DNA of 64,000 bases, from assembly GCF_900177715.1 (NCBI RefSeq), contig NZ_FXWG01000001.1, positions 496,001-560,000 of the forward strand, written 5' to 3'. The notes beneath the pieces were generated by a model. It did no database searches and was not told the DNA's origin. It worked only from the letters and a program-made list of their open reading frames with translations. Position numbers and translations under genes: made by a program. This document shows positions 36,540-44,834 of the stretch, one piece after another. Source of the DNA: Altererythrobacter xiamenensis. GTDB taxonomy: Bacteria > Pseudomonadota > Alphaproteobacteria > Sphingomonadales > Sphingomonadaceae. Within the stretch, counting starts at the first letter, position 1; each line of letters begins with the position of its first letter.

Positions 36540-36579
36540 TGCCGGCTTAGCTCAGTTGGTAGAGCAGTTGATTTGTAAT
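36540..36579 (+). repeat. Direct repeat 1: partial tRNA-Thr (5' half), candidate att site
   Basis: These 40 bases are identical to 38733-38772. They include the acceptor strand, D arm and anticodon loop of tRNA-Thr. The match ends just after the anticodon loop, so this copy cannot make a tRNA. The 5' rather than 3' half being duplicated is unusual for tRNA-targeting integrases. Confidence 0.9.
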
Positions 36580-36611
36580 TTCAGCGTGTCTTTGATTTTA
36601 CAAAGTTTTTT

Positions 36612-36676
36612 TGTAAACTTTTTCCTTCAGCTGCCCCTAACGCCCCTCGGCGCCCCTCAACACTGTAAACTTTTTT
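36612..36676 (+). repeat. Left pair of TGTAAACTTTTT repeats, candidate integrase arm sites
   Basis: TGTAAACTTTTT occurs at 36612-36623 and again at 36664-36676, 52 bp apart. The same core (GTAAACTTTT, and TGTAAAC) recurs at 38653-38662 and 38682-38688 near the other end. Repeated short sites near both ends are how tyrosine recombinases bind outer arms. Confidence 0.55.
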
Positions 36677-36699
36677 ACCGCTTAACGGAGGGAAAATTC

Positions 36700-36912
36700 G
36701 TGCCCAAACGAAACCGGCCACAGCCAAAATTTCCGTCGACACCTGAGATCAAAAGGGTCCTCTCTGCGCTGCGAAGTGTAGGCCTCTCAGTCGCATTGGT
36801 AGAGATCGAGGAAAACCGAATTCGAGCCTTTACCGCTGACGCTTTGCCTGAGCCCGAAATCTGGGACACCCCGTTTGACGAATGGAAGCGATGCCGAAAC
36901 TGGACAACTTAA
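36700..36912 (+). CDS. Small protein of phage/integrase-neighbour type
   Basis: This 70-residue protein begins at a GTG (36700) with GGAGGG 7 nt upstream: (M)PKRNRPQPKFPSTPEIKRVL. The P-E-I-x-R-V-x-x-A-x-x-x-x-G and later V-E-I-E-E-N-R-I pattern is like small proteins found next to tyrosine integrases in alphaproteobacterial islands; this is from memory, not a search. A longer frame running into the tRNA fragment is rejected. An integrase would be expected next, but the following 100 bp encode nothing convincing. Function is unknown. Confidence 0.65.
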   Translation: MPKRNRPQPKFPSTPEIKRVLSALRSVGLSVALVEIEENRIRAFTADALPEPEIWDTPFDEWKRCRNWTT

Positions 36913-36995
36913 CTGGGCGAGACTTGAGCGACTTGTGAATGCGGTTGATTTCGCGTTTATTGCCAAGCGTGCTTAGCCTCACCAGCTCAATCCCA

Positions 36996-37023
36996 TTGAC
37001 ATCGGACAGTTCAAATATATGTT
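36996..37023 (+). promoter_or_regulatory. Candidate promoter of the three-gene island operon
   Basis: TTGACA (36996-37001) is a perfect -35 element. With 16 bp of spacer it meets TATGTT (37018-37023), which overlaps the ATG of the first gene. If real, the mRNA would be leaderless or the gene would start later. Confidence 0.4.
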
Positions 37024-37540
37024 AATTCCTGCACCCGTAAAAGCTGCTTTGCAGAGCGGGGCAATAACGAAAGCCCGCCCGATCACAAGCTGGGCGCCAG
37101 AGGCAAGAGTTGTGTTTCTATGTGAACCAATACGAAACTCGATCGAAAGCGGGAGAAGCAGTTCCGATGCCAAAGAGCGGCAGTGTTGGGCAAAGGTTGA
37201 AGCAGCGTTCTCACAGTTTATTGAGGGCGGCTCGGTCTCCGAGCAGCTTTTGAAGCAGCTCAGAGATTACAAGTATGAACATTGGGAATTTCGATGTCGG
37301 CGACCAAGGCCGTCAATTCGTGTGTTTGGTCGCTTTGCAATGCCTGATGTGTTTGTCGCGACACATGCAGCATACCGCAAGAAACTAGGAGGGATGAACT
37401 CCCCAGAATTTGAGCATGAGAAACTTGTTTGTGAGGAACATTGGGACGCGGCAGGGCTTGGTAAGCCTTTCACTGATGCGCCCACTTTTCGTTACGAATC
37501 ATACATTACAAGCAATTCGAGCAGGAATATCCGAATATGA
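37019..37540 (+). CDS. RelE/HigB-like protein of unknown function (first gene of island operon)
   Basis: This 173-residue protein has a C-terminal half with alternating strand pattern: [18 protein letters not shown] and [16 protein letters not shown], followed by a helical [17 protein letters not shown] stretch. This R-V-x-G-R-F then D-x-F-V-A-T-H-x-x-x-x-K-K layout resembles RelE/HigB toxins, but the N-terminal 85 residues have no counterpart in them. Its stop overlaps the next gene, an XRE regulator (ATGA), as in toxin-first HigBA pairs. Start is uncertain because a candidate promoter overlaps it. I do not claim toxicity. Confidence 0.6.
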   Translation: MLIPAPVKAALQSGAITKARPITSWAPEARVVFLCEPIRNSIESGRSSSDAKERQCWAKVEAAFSQFIEGGSVSEQLLKQLRDYKYEHWEFRCRRPRPSIRVFGRFAMPDVFVATHAAYRKKLGGMNSPEFEHEKLVCEEHWDAAGLGKPFTDAPTFRYESYITSNSSRNIRI

Positions 37541-37923
37541 CCTATACCTATGACGCCGCGCTTTTCGCCGAGAGGAATCGCAATCGCGTTTATGATGTAG
37601 TCATAAAGGCGCTAGAAGACGCCGCCCGCAAGAAGGGCCTGACTCGGAAGCAGGTTGCTGAAAAAATTGGGCGCAGCCCTTCTCAAGTATCGACCTGGTT
37701 ATCTGGGCCATCTAATTGGACCCTCGATACCGTCAGTGACTTACTTTACGCCGCCGACGCTGAGATGGATTATGATGTTGTCCAATTCATTGATCGAGCA
37801 AAGTCAAATTTGCACCACCCAGCATCATTGGAGCCTGAAAAATCTCATTCTTACTGGATAGCTGAAAGCGATTCCGGGGCTGTGACGAATGATGAGAAAA
37901 ATTTGGAATGGGTGCTTAGGTGA
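37537..37923 (+). CDS. XRE-family helix-turn-helix protein
   Basis: This 128-residue protein has a helix-turn-helix in the first 75 residues: [41 protein letters not shown], with a W-L-S-G-P-x-N-W-T-L-D motif seen in alphaproteobacterial XRE proteins. The C-terminal 50 residues are not recognised. Antitoxins of HigA type have this fold and position. It overlaps the previous gene by 4 bp and the next by 4 bp (GTGA), so the three are cotranslated. Confidence 0.85.
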   Translation: MTYTYDAALFAERNRNRVYDVVIKALEDAARKKGLTRKQVAEKIGRSPSQVSTWLSGPSNWTLDTVSDLLYAADAEMDYDVVQFIDRAKSNLHHPASLEPEKSHSYWIAESDSGAVTNDEKNLEWVLR

Positions 37924-38312
37924 GGAAGCTCCGGACCGACAACGTTGTTGTTTGCGAGTACGTCGCCAAAGGCGCTCACTCTAAGCATACATTGGTGAAC
38001 GTATATACCGGTGATATCATCGTCAGAGAGTTCCCGGCCACTTTTCCGTTGGCGTTCTATATAGAGATTGTCCCCTTTGAAGATCTCCCTGAGAAACTTA
38101 CATTCCAAGTAAAAAAAGGCAGGAAGGTAGCCGCCGAAATTGAGGTGGGCTTCAAATACGAGAAGGGCAAGACGGCTCTTTTAACTCTTCCGCAAATACC
38201 GATCACATTCACCAAGAATGTAGACATATCGGTCGTTGCGATGGGGGACGGGCTGCAAACGACCACAGTGGTCAAAAAGAAAGTCAGCACTGGAGAAATA
38301 CCGAGCGGGTAA
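37920..38312 (+). CDS. DUF6941-like beta-rich protein, third gene of island operon
   Basis: This 130-residue protein starts with a GTG at the end of the XRE gene. It has many short beta strands: [58 protein letters not shown]. The layout VVCEYV ... [10 protein letters not shown] ... FPATFPL is like DUF6941 proteins as I remember them; no search was made. These have no known function. Being last in a three-gene overlapping operon, it could be an effector or partner of the first two. Confidence 0.65.
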   Translation: MRKLRTDNVVVCEYVAKGAHSKHTLVNVYTGDIIVREFPATFPLAFYIEIVPFEDLPEKLTFQVKKGRKVAAEIEVGFKYEKGKTALLTLPQIPITFTKNVDISVVAMGDGLQTTTVVKKKVSTGEIPSG

Positions 38313-38349
38313 AACACTCTCGGAAAAACAATCAGCAAGCCAAGCGGTT

Positions 38350-38381
38350 GAGGCCAGGCACCGACCAAAGTGCCCGGCCTC
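38350..38381 (+). terminator. Hairpin terminator of the island operon
   Basis: GAGGCC-A-GGCAC pairs with GTGCC-C-GGCCTC, a 12-bp stem with one mismatch and an 8-nt loop, 38 bp after the last stop codon. There is no T-run, so it may need a factor. Confidence 0.5.
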
Positions 38382-38652
38382 CCCATGCTAGCTGGGACCC
38401 CAAAAACCCAGAGAAATTGGGGCAAGGCCGCTCTATTCATACGCTTTAGATTAGCAACCTTAGGAACCGATAAGCCTGTGTAAATTAATGAAGATTTTAC
38501 CGCTTCTTATCCGTGCGGTGATCGCGAGAATCCTCGATGTTCGGATAAGGCTAGCTTCAGCATAGGAAGCACGCTAGAGGCGCCGACCCAGGAGCACATC
38601 ATGTAGAATTAATTGCTCATCGTGTGTTTTCAGTGACTTATTGGGTTGGAAC

Positions 38653-38688
38653 GTAAACTTTTCAAAAAAACGCGTAAAAGCTGTAAAC
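38653..38688 (+). repeat. Right pair of GTAAAC repeats
   Basis: GTAAACTTTT at 38653-38662 and TGTAAAC at 38682-38688 match the left-end sites at 36612 and 36664. They lie about 45-80 bp before the intact tRNA. Confidence 0.5.
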
Positions 38689-38733
38689 TGAAAGGAATGC
38701 CAAAACCCACTTAAGTGCTTGTTTTTAAAGGAT

Positions 38734-38809
<76 letters not shown>

Positions 38810-39082
38810 CACCACCCGTTCCCGACTCGTGCGTTCGGCGTTCGCCTCGCCCGCCAACTTCGCAATTGCAGAAGAATCTTCCCGCGATCCATGCGGCATG
38901 GTTAGCGCACAGTTTACCGTGACGATGCCTTTCCCTCGGGCCAGCAGCATTTTCACGTCTTCGCTCAAGCCGAAAAAACTAGGGGTTGTTACCAAGCCGA
39001 TCCGAGTTCTTCGTGCAATCTTCAAGACTACCGGCATCTGCCAGACGCGCATTTGAAGATTGCCCAGGAGGTCGAGAAAGCC
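38810..39082 (+). other. Intergenic, no gene seen
   Basis: These 273 bp between tRNA-Thr and the chemoreceptor gene hold no convincing open reading frame. A short TTG-started extension of the chemoreceptor frame (39053) is possible but has no ribosome-binding site. Confidence 0.4.
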
Positions 39083-40495
39083 ATGCTGTACTGGTTTGAA
39101 GCGGAAGCCCCTATTCGTCGGAAATTCGATGTCCTGATCGGCATTTTCGGATCGGTCGCGATTGCCAATATCACCGTCGCCTATCTGTCGCAGACCGGCA
39201 TTCTGGGTCCAATTGCCGCAACCTTGTCAGCGGCCATTTCCGCCAGCTTCCTGCTGGCGATTTTATTCGTCGCTAAAGACCGGGTCTGTAGGCCTTACGT
39301 AAATACGGTCGTCAGGATGGAAGCGCTTGCGGATGGCGATACGGACTCGGCGTTTTCCTACACCGACTACAAGGATTGCGTCGGCCGAATGACGAAGGCG
39401 ATGTCCGTCTTTCGCGACAACGCCGTTCTCGTCCAGAAGACGGCGTTGGAACAGCAAAAGGTGGTCGAACACCTGTCCTCGGGTCTCGACAGCCTGGCCA
39501 AGGGCCGCCTCGACGATCGCCTGGAAACGACATTCCCAGCGGAATATGAAGGACTTCGCAAAGCGTTCAATGAATCCGTCAGCAACCTCGCAGACATGAT
39601 CGAGCAGGTGCGCGGGTCCGCGAGCAGTGTAATCAATGGCGCCAACGAAATCCGCGCCGCTTCCGACGATCTGGCAGAGCGCAACGAACAACAGGCCGCA
39701 AGCCTTGAGGAAACAGCAGCGGCGATGAGCCAGATCACCGACCTTGTGAAAAACTCCGCCGACAATGCCGCCGAAGTCCAATCGACGATGATCGCCACAC
39801 ATCGCGAAGCGAGCGATGGAGGCGAGGTTGTGCAGCGGGCCGTCTCCGCAATGGCCGTTATCGAGAAGTCGGCACAGGAAATTACCCAGATCATCGATGT
39901 GATCGACGGGATCGCTTTTCAGACGAACCTGCTGGCGCTCAACGCCGGAGTAGAGGCTGCTCGCGCTGGCGATGCCGGCAAGGGCTTTGCCGTGGTGGCC
40001 AACGAAGTGCGTGCCCTGGCGCAACGCAGCGCCGAAGCTGCGCAGAACATCAAGAGCCTGATCAACGCCAGCACCCAGCAGGTTGGCCAGGGTGTCGAAC
40101 TGGTGGGAGAAACGGGACAACTCCTGGCAGGCATCGTATCGCGCATCGGAGAAGTCAGCGAACAGGTAACCGTGATTGCCGAGATGGCTGCAAGCCAGGC
40201 GGCGAGCCTTGAACAGGTCAACCTATCGGTCAGCAGCATGGATCGCATGACCCAGCAGAATGCGGCGATGGTCGAGGAAGCGACAGCGGCCGGTCGCAGC
40301 CTGGCCAACGAGGCTGATGAGCTGGGCCGCCTCGTCCAACAGTTCCGGACCGGCCGAAGTGAGCAGAAACGGGACGCGCGCCCACCGATCCGGTTGAATG
40401 CCGGAAGCGCAAGGCGTCCGGTGCAGATCCCCGCATTCGAGGGCAATCTCGCGCTGAAGGAAAAGGCCGAAGAACAGGATTGGAGCGAGTTCTGA
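39083..40495 (+). CDS. Methyl-accepting chemotaxis protein without periplasmic sensor domain
   Basis: This 470-residue receptor has two transmembrane helices (about residues 14-32 and 38-58) separated by only a few residues, then a HAMP region and a long signalling coiled coil with the hairpin tip [47 protein letters not shown]. There is no sensing domain outside the cell, so it may sense the membrane or a cytoplasmic signal. The C-terminus EEQDWSEF looks like an x-W-x-x-F docking tail for CheR/CheB. AGGAGG lies 11 nt before the chosen ATG. Confidence 0.9.
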   Translation: MLYWFEAEAPIRRKFDVLIGIFGSVAIANITVAYLSQTGILGPIAATLSAAISASFLLAILFVAKDRVCRPYVNTVVRMEALADGDTDSAFSYTDYKDCVGRMTKAMSVFRDNAVLVQKTALEQQKVVEHLSSGLDSLAKGRLDDRLETTFPAEYEGLRKAFNESVSNLADMIEQVRGSASSVINGANEIRAASDDLAERNEQQAASLEETAAAMSQITDLVKNSADNAAEVQSTMIATHREASDGGEVVQRAVSAMAVIEKSAQEITQIIDVIDGIAFQTNLLALNAGVEAARAGDAGKGFAVVANEVRALAQRSAEAAQNIKSLINASTQQVGQGVELVGETGQLLAGIVSRIGEVSEQVTVIAEMAASQAASLEQVNLSVSSMDRMTQQNAAMVEEATAAGRSLANEADELGRLVQQFRTGRSEQKRDARPPIRLNAGSARRPVQIPAFEGNLALKEKAEEQDWSEF

Positions 40496-40576
40496 CGCCG
40501 TCCTCGATTAAGCCACGCAATCACTTCGCAAAAGTGCTGCACGCTTTGCGATCAGTGTAAGCGAATTTTCAAACCG

Positions 40577-40596
40577 GATTATTGCTTTTGATAATC
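40577..40596. promoter_or_regulatory. GATTAT/ATAATC inverted repeat upstream of the efflux operon
   Basis: GATTAT (40577-40582) and ATAATC (40591-40596) form a 6-8-6 inverted repeat. The right part, GATAATCATT, equals part of the Fur box consensus. It lies 26 bp before the membrane-fusion gene. Regulation by Fur or a TetR-type repressor is speculative. Confidence 0.25.
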
Positions 40597-40621
40597 ATTC
40601 CGATTGTCTACGCCCTCCGGC

Positions 40622-41740
40622 ATGACCCCCTTCAATCGAGCGCTCGGCCTGCTGGGCGCGATACTTCTTGCCAGCTGCTCGTCCGAAAACGAGGAAAGAA
40701 CCGAGGAAGCAGTCCCGGTCGTCGCCGAGGACGTCCGCTTTCTTCCCGAACAGACGCAGGTTGAGGCGATCGGAACGGCGCGCGCGGTGACGTCTGCCGA
40801 GATTTATCCCGAAACCGCTGGCCGCGTGACGCGCGTGATGTTTTCTGCAGGCGATTACGTCCGGTCCGGCCAGCCGCTGCTAGAACTCGATGCGCGGCAG
40901 GAAAGGCTGGCGGTCGATGCGGCGCGGGTACAGGTCCTCGAAGCAGAGCAATTGCTCGGGCGCTATCGCCGAATCGAGGATACCGGCGCAATTTCGGAGA
41001 GCCAGATCGAGGCCGGCGAAACCGCGCTTGCCTCGGCCAAGGTGGCACTGCGTCAGGCGCAGGCGGCGCTTGCCGACAGGACCATTCGCGCGCCGTTTTC
41101 CGGTCACATCGGCCTGACCGAAATCGACCCCGGCGACCGGGTCAACGATAATACGCCGATCGCGCAGATCGATCAGCGCGGCCGCCTGTTCATCGACTTT
41201 CCGGCGCCTGAAGAAGTGTTCGCCTCGCTGCAGGAGGGACAGGTCGTGCAGGTCGCGGCATTTTCCGACCCCGAAAACCCGATCGATGCGCGCATCGTAT
41301 CGACCGACACGAGAATTTCGAACGAGAGCCGCAATTTTATTGCACGGGCGGCCATTCCGAATGCGAATGATCGCTTCCGCCCGGGCATGAGTTTTCGCGT
41401 CACATTCACCCGCAACGACACCACCCGCGCAGCCGTTCCCGAAGAGGCGATCGTCTGGGGCGGAGAAGGCTCTCACCTGTTCGTAGTGCGTGACGGGAAA
41501 GCCTCGCGCGTCCCCGTCACCATTACCTCGCGCCGCAACGGTATAGCGCTGGTCGACGGCGAGCTGACCGAAAGCGATCGCGTGATAGTCGAAGGGGTGC
41601 AGAAGATCCGCGACGGACAGGACATCCGACTGGTGCGCCCGGTCTCGGCCCCCGAAGCCGATGTGCAACTGCGCTCTGGCGAGAAGGCAGGGGCTGACAC
41701 CGGCGATGGCGATGGCGGCAGCGACACCGATGGCGGATAA
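40622..41740 (+). CDS. RND efflux periplasmic adaptor (membrane-fusion protein)
   Basis: This 372-residue lipoprotein (LGAILLASCSSENEE, Cys near residue 18) links the inner-membrane pump to the outer-membrane channel. It has the half-lipoyl motifs (AEIYPETAGRVTRVMFSAGDYVRSGQPLLELDAR and RTIRAPFSGHIGLTEIDPGDRVNDNTPIAQI), a coiled-coil hairpin between them and a C-terminal barrel. The tail is rich in Gly and Asp. The ATG at 40622 is chosen; a TTG 18 nt upstream is possible. It overlaps the pump gene by 11 bp. Confidence 0.92.
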   Translation: MTPFNRALGLLGAILLASCSSENEERTEEAVPVVAEDVRFLPEQTQVEAIGTARAVTSAEIYPETAGRVTRVMFSAGDYVRSGQPLLELDARQERLAVDAARVQVLEAEQLLGRYRRIEDTGAISESQIEAGETALASAKVALRQAQAALADRTIRAPFSGHIGLTEIDPGDRVNDNTPIAQIDQRGRLFIDFPAPEEVFASLQEGQVVQVAAFSDPENPIDARIVSTDTRISNESRNFIARAAIPNANDRFRPGMSFRVTFTRNDTTRAAVPEEAIVWGGEGSHLFVVRDGKASRVPVTITSRRNGIALVDGELTESDRVIVEGVQKIRDGQDIRLVRPVSAPEADVQLRSGEKAGADTGDGDGGSDTDGG

Positions 41741-44700
41741 GTCCGACCTACCCATGCTCGCGGTCAAGCGGCCGCTGCTGGTCGGGGTTCTCAACCTCCT
41801 GATCGTGATCGCGGGTCTTGCGGCCTTTGCCGGGATCGAGGTTCGCGAGCTTCCCAATGTCGATCGCCCGATCGTCTCGATCTCCGCATCGCTGCCAGGT
41901 GCCGCGCCGGAAACCATGGACAGCGAGGTAACCAGCATCCTCGAAGATGCGGTCGCCCGGGTCACCGGCGTCCGGCAGATCAATTCGTCGAGCGAGGAAA
42001 ACAATTCGCGTATCCGGGCCGAGTTCAACCCGGGCGTGGACCTCGATACCGCCGCATCCGACGTACGCGAGGCGGTAAGCCGCGTGACGCGCGACCTTCC
42101 CGACCGGGTCGAACAGGTCAACATCGTCAAGGCCGACGCCGACGCCCAGCCGATCATGATCCTCGCCGTCTCGAGCACCCGCTATGGCGAGGCCGAGCTG
42201 ACCCGGGTGGTCGAGAACGACGTGATCCCAGAACTGCTCAATGCAGAAGGTGTGGCGAGCATCGACCAGTTCGGCACGCGCGCGCTACAGATGCGGGTTT
42301 CGGTCGATCCGGCACGGCTCAACCGCTTCGGCCTGACCATGAGCGATGTCGCTGCCGCGCTCGAGCGCGCACCATACGACGTGCCGGTCGGTTCCTTCCG
42401 CTCCGACGCGCAGGAGCTTGTCGTGCGCGCCGACGCTAGTGCCACCGATCCCGATCTGGTGCGCGAAGTGATCATCGAGGGGACCACGCGCGTGGGCGAT
42501 GTCGCTGAAGTGACGCTCGCCCCCGCCGATGCGACCAATTTCGTCCGCCTCGATGGCAGGCCGATCGTCGGCCTCGGCGTGGTCCGGCAGGCGAGCTCCA
42601 ACACCATCGAGATTTCGGATTCGATCCGCGCGTCGGTCGAGAGGGTCAACGCGCGTTACGACGGCATCGAGATAAGCGTCGTTTCCGATGAGGCCGACTT
42701 CATCGAGATTTCGGTGCGCGAAGTCCTGATAACATTGGCCTTCACGATCCTCGTGGTTGTCAGCACGATGCTGCTGTTCTTCCGCGGTTGGCGCCCCACG
42801 ATCATCCCCAGCACCACCATCCCGGTGGCGCTCGTCGGAGTGCTGGCAGGCATCTGGCTGATGGGTTTCTCGATCAACCTGCTGACCCTGCTAGCCCTCG
42901 TCCTCGCCACAGGGCTGATCGTGGACGATGCCATCGTCGTGCTCGAAAACGCCCAGCGCCTCCAGAACAAGGGCCTTGGTCGGCGCGCAGCAGCAGTTGT
43001 CGGCACGCGGCAGGTGTTCTTCGCGGTGGTCGCGACGACCGCAGTGCTCGTCTCGGTATTCCTGCCGATCAGCTTTCTCCCTTCCGAAACCGGCAGGTTG
43101 TTCCGCGAGTTCGGCTTTGTCCTCTCGGTCGCGGTGCTGATCTCCTCATTTGTCGCCCTGTCCCTCGTTCCCGCGCTGGCGGCGAAGTTCGACATCAGGA
43201 GCACGCACAAGGAAAACGATCGGCTATCCCAAATCGGCGGCAAACTGCGCGACCGCTACAGCTCGGCGCTGGGCTGGTGCCTCGATCACGGCAAGATGGT
43301 GGCCGGCAGCGCGGTGGTCGTCGCAGCAATGACGGGACTGCTTTACACGCAGCTCGATAGCGAACTGGTGCCGGACGAAGATCGCGGCGTCGTCGAGATC
43401 GACGCGACCGGCCCCGACGGCGTTGGCCTCGATTTCATGGATCGCGAACTCGACGAGATCGAGCTCGCGCTGCAGCCCTATCTCGAGGATGGCACGATCG
43501 ACAGCACCTTCTCGATTGTCGGGCGCTACGACCCCAATCGCGTCCGGGTAACGGCACAGCTCGTGGACTGGAGCGAACGCGATCGCAGCCAGACCGAGAT
43601 CGTCGAGGAGCTGAACGGGCCGCTGCGGGAAATTCCCGGCTCCCGGACCAATGCGCGGGGCCGCGGTACGCTGAGCTTCGGTGGCGGCGGAGGCGGCAAT
43701 ATCGAGGTCGCGCTGACCGGCGGCGAATATGACAATATCTACCGATCGGCACTCGCGCTGAGCGAGGCGATCGACACAGGCTCCGACATCCTCTCCAACC
43801 CCGACATCTCCTACCAGCCGACGCAGCCGCAGCTGTCGGTACAGATCGACCGGCAACGGGCGTCCGACCTTGGGGTGGAACTGGACGACGTCGCGCAAAC
43901 CCTTCGCGCGATGGTCGGCGGCGATGATCTCGTGGATCTCAATGTCGGCGATCAGGCTGTACCGATATTCCTCACCTCCAAAGCCGTGGCGGTGACCGAT
44001 CCTTCCGACTTGCGCAATCTCTACGTCCGGACTTCCGGCGGGGCGCTCGTGCCCATGTCGAGCATCACACGGATCGTCGAGGAGGGCATCGCGGCCGAAC
44101 TCGACCGGACCGAGCAGCGCCGCGCGATCGAGGTCGAGGCCAATATCGCGGAAGGTGTCCCGCTGCAGGATGCAATCGACGAGATCGAACGGCTGGCAAG
44201 CGAGACGGTGGCCGACGATATCGACATGCTGCTGCAGGGCGAGGCGGAAAGCCTCGAGGAAACCTCTAACGACGTGCTGCTGACCTACATGTTTGCGCTG
44301 GTGATCGTCTTCCTCGTGCTCGTCGCCCAGTTCGAAAGCCTGACCAGCGCGCTGGTCGTGCTGCTCACCGTGCCTTTCGCGCTCGCCGCTGCGATCATCG
44401 CGCTGTTCCTTTCGGGAACCTCGCTCAACATCTACTCGCAGATCGGGCTCGTGATGCTGATCGGCCTGATGGCGAAGAACGGCATTCTGATCGTCGAGTT
44501 TGCCGACCAGCTGCGCCATCAGGGTCGCAGCGTGCGCGAAGCCGTGGAAGAGGCCGCAGCCATTCGCCTTCGCCCGATCGGCATGACGCTGATGTCGACC
44601 GTGCTCGGCTCGGTTCCGCTGATCCTCGCTTCTGGTGCCGGAGCGGAGGCGCGCCAGTCGATCGGCTTCGTGATCTTCGGCGGCCTTGGCATCGCTGGTG

Positions 44701-44834
44701 TCTTCACCCTCTTCCTCACGCCGGTAATCTATCTCGGCATTGCACGCTTCGGTGAGCCGCGCAGCGTCGACCTGGCGAAGCTCAAGGAAGAGATAGACGA
44801 CGTCGACGAAGACATGACGATGGCGCCCGCGTGA
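41730..44834 (+). CDS. RND efflux transporter permease
   Basis: This 1034-residue inner-membrane pump of the HAE/AcrB type starts MADKSDLPMLAVKRPLLVGVLNLLIV. It has the expected N-terminal helix, large periplasmic loops and twelve transmembrane segments in two halves. ALVLATGLIVDDAIVVLENAQRL holds the proton-relay Asp pair, and GSVPLILASGAGAEARQSIGFVIFGG lies in the second half. It exports drugs or other amphiphiles by proton motive force with the adaptor and channel on either side. Substrate range is unknown. The C-terminus is acidic. Confidence 0.95.
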   Translation: MADKSDLPMLAVKRPLLVGVLNLLIVIAGLAAFAGIEVRELPNVDRPIVSISASLPGAAPETMDSEVTSILEDAVARVTGVRQINSSSEENNSRIRAEFNPGVDLDTAASDVREAVSRVTRDLPDRVEQVNIVKADADAQPIMILAVSSTRYGEAELTRVVENDVIPELLNAEGVASIDQFGTRALQMRVSVDPARLNRFGLTMSDVAAALERAPYDVPVGSFRSDAQELVVRADASATDPDLVREVIIEGTTRVGDVAEVTLAPADATNFVRLDGRPIVGLGVVRQASSNTIEISDSIRASVERVNARYDGIEISVVSDEADFIEISVREVLITLAFTILVVVSTMLLFFRGWRPTIIPSTTIPVALVGVLAGIWLMGFSINLLTLLALVLATGLIVDDAIVVLENAQRLQNKGLGRRAAAVVGTRQVFFAVVATTAVLVSVFLPISFLPSETGRLFREFGFVLSVAVLISSFVALSLVPALAAKFDIRSTHKENDRLSQIGGKLRDRYSSALGWCLDHGKMVAGSAVVVAAMTGLLYTQLDSELVPDEDRGVVEIDATGPDGVGLDFMDRELDEIELALQPYLEDGTIDSTFSIVGRYDPNRVRVTAQLVDWSERDRSQTEIVEELNGPLREIPGSRTNARGRGTLSFGGGGGGNIEVALTGGEYDNIYRSALALSEAIDTGSDILSNPDISYQPTQPQLSVQIDRQRASDLGVELDDVAQTLRAMVGGDDLVDLNVGDQAVPIFLTSKAVAVTDPSDLRNLYVRTSGGALVPMSSITRIVEEGIAAELDRTEQRRAIEVEANIAEGVPLQDAIDEIERLASETVADDIDMLLQGEAESLEETSNDVLLTYMFALVIVFLVLVAQFESLTSALVVLLTVPFALAAAIIALFLSGTSLNIYSQIGLVMLIGLMAKNGILIVEFADQLRHQGRSVREAVEEAAAIRLRPIGMTLMSTVLGSVPLILASGAGAEARQSIGFVIFGGLGIAGVFTLFLTPVIYLGIARFGEPRSVDLAKLKEEIDDVDEDMTMAPA

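Larger units (their letters stand above)
36540..38733 (+). mobile_element. Small genomic island or remnant in tRNA-Thr
   Basis: The insert is bordered on the left by a 40-bp copy of the tRNA-Thr 5' half and on the right by the intact gene. Hand-counted lines 37921-37980 and 37981-38040 have 34 and 28 G+C of 60, lower than the chromosomal genes nearby. GTAAAC-type repeats lie near both ends. It carries four small genes and no integrase. It is therefore either a non-autonomous element or a decayed one. Confidence 0.75.
38313..38733 (+). other. Structured non-coding region of the island
   Basis: No gene is seen in these 421 bp. Three inverted repeats stand out: GAGGCC-x-GGCAC paired with GTGCC-x-GGCCTC (38350-38381, likely terminator of the operon), CTTATCCG with CGGATAAG (38506-38513 with 38542-38549) and CTAGC with GCTAG (38551-38555 with 38573-38577). 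The last two are adjacent and could fold together into an RNA or mark a recombination region. Two GTAAAC repeats follow, before the intact tRNA. Confidence 0.5.

Noticed and set aside
36556..36699. Extension of the 70-residue island gene into the tRNA fragment
   Set aside because: The extension is translated from tRNA sequence and AT-rich repeats; the GTG at 36700 has a good ribosome-binding site.
36880..36969. Short frame ending NAVDFAFIAKRA after the 70-residue gene, as an integrase remnant
   Set aside because: The stretch looks protein-like but is too short to link with any integrase, and it overlaps the previous gene.
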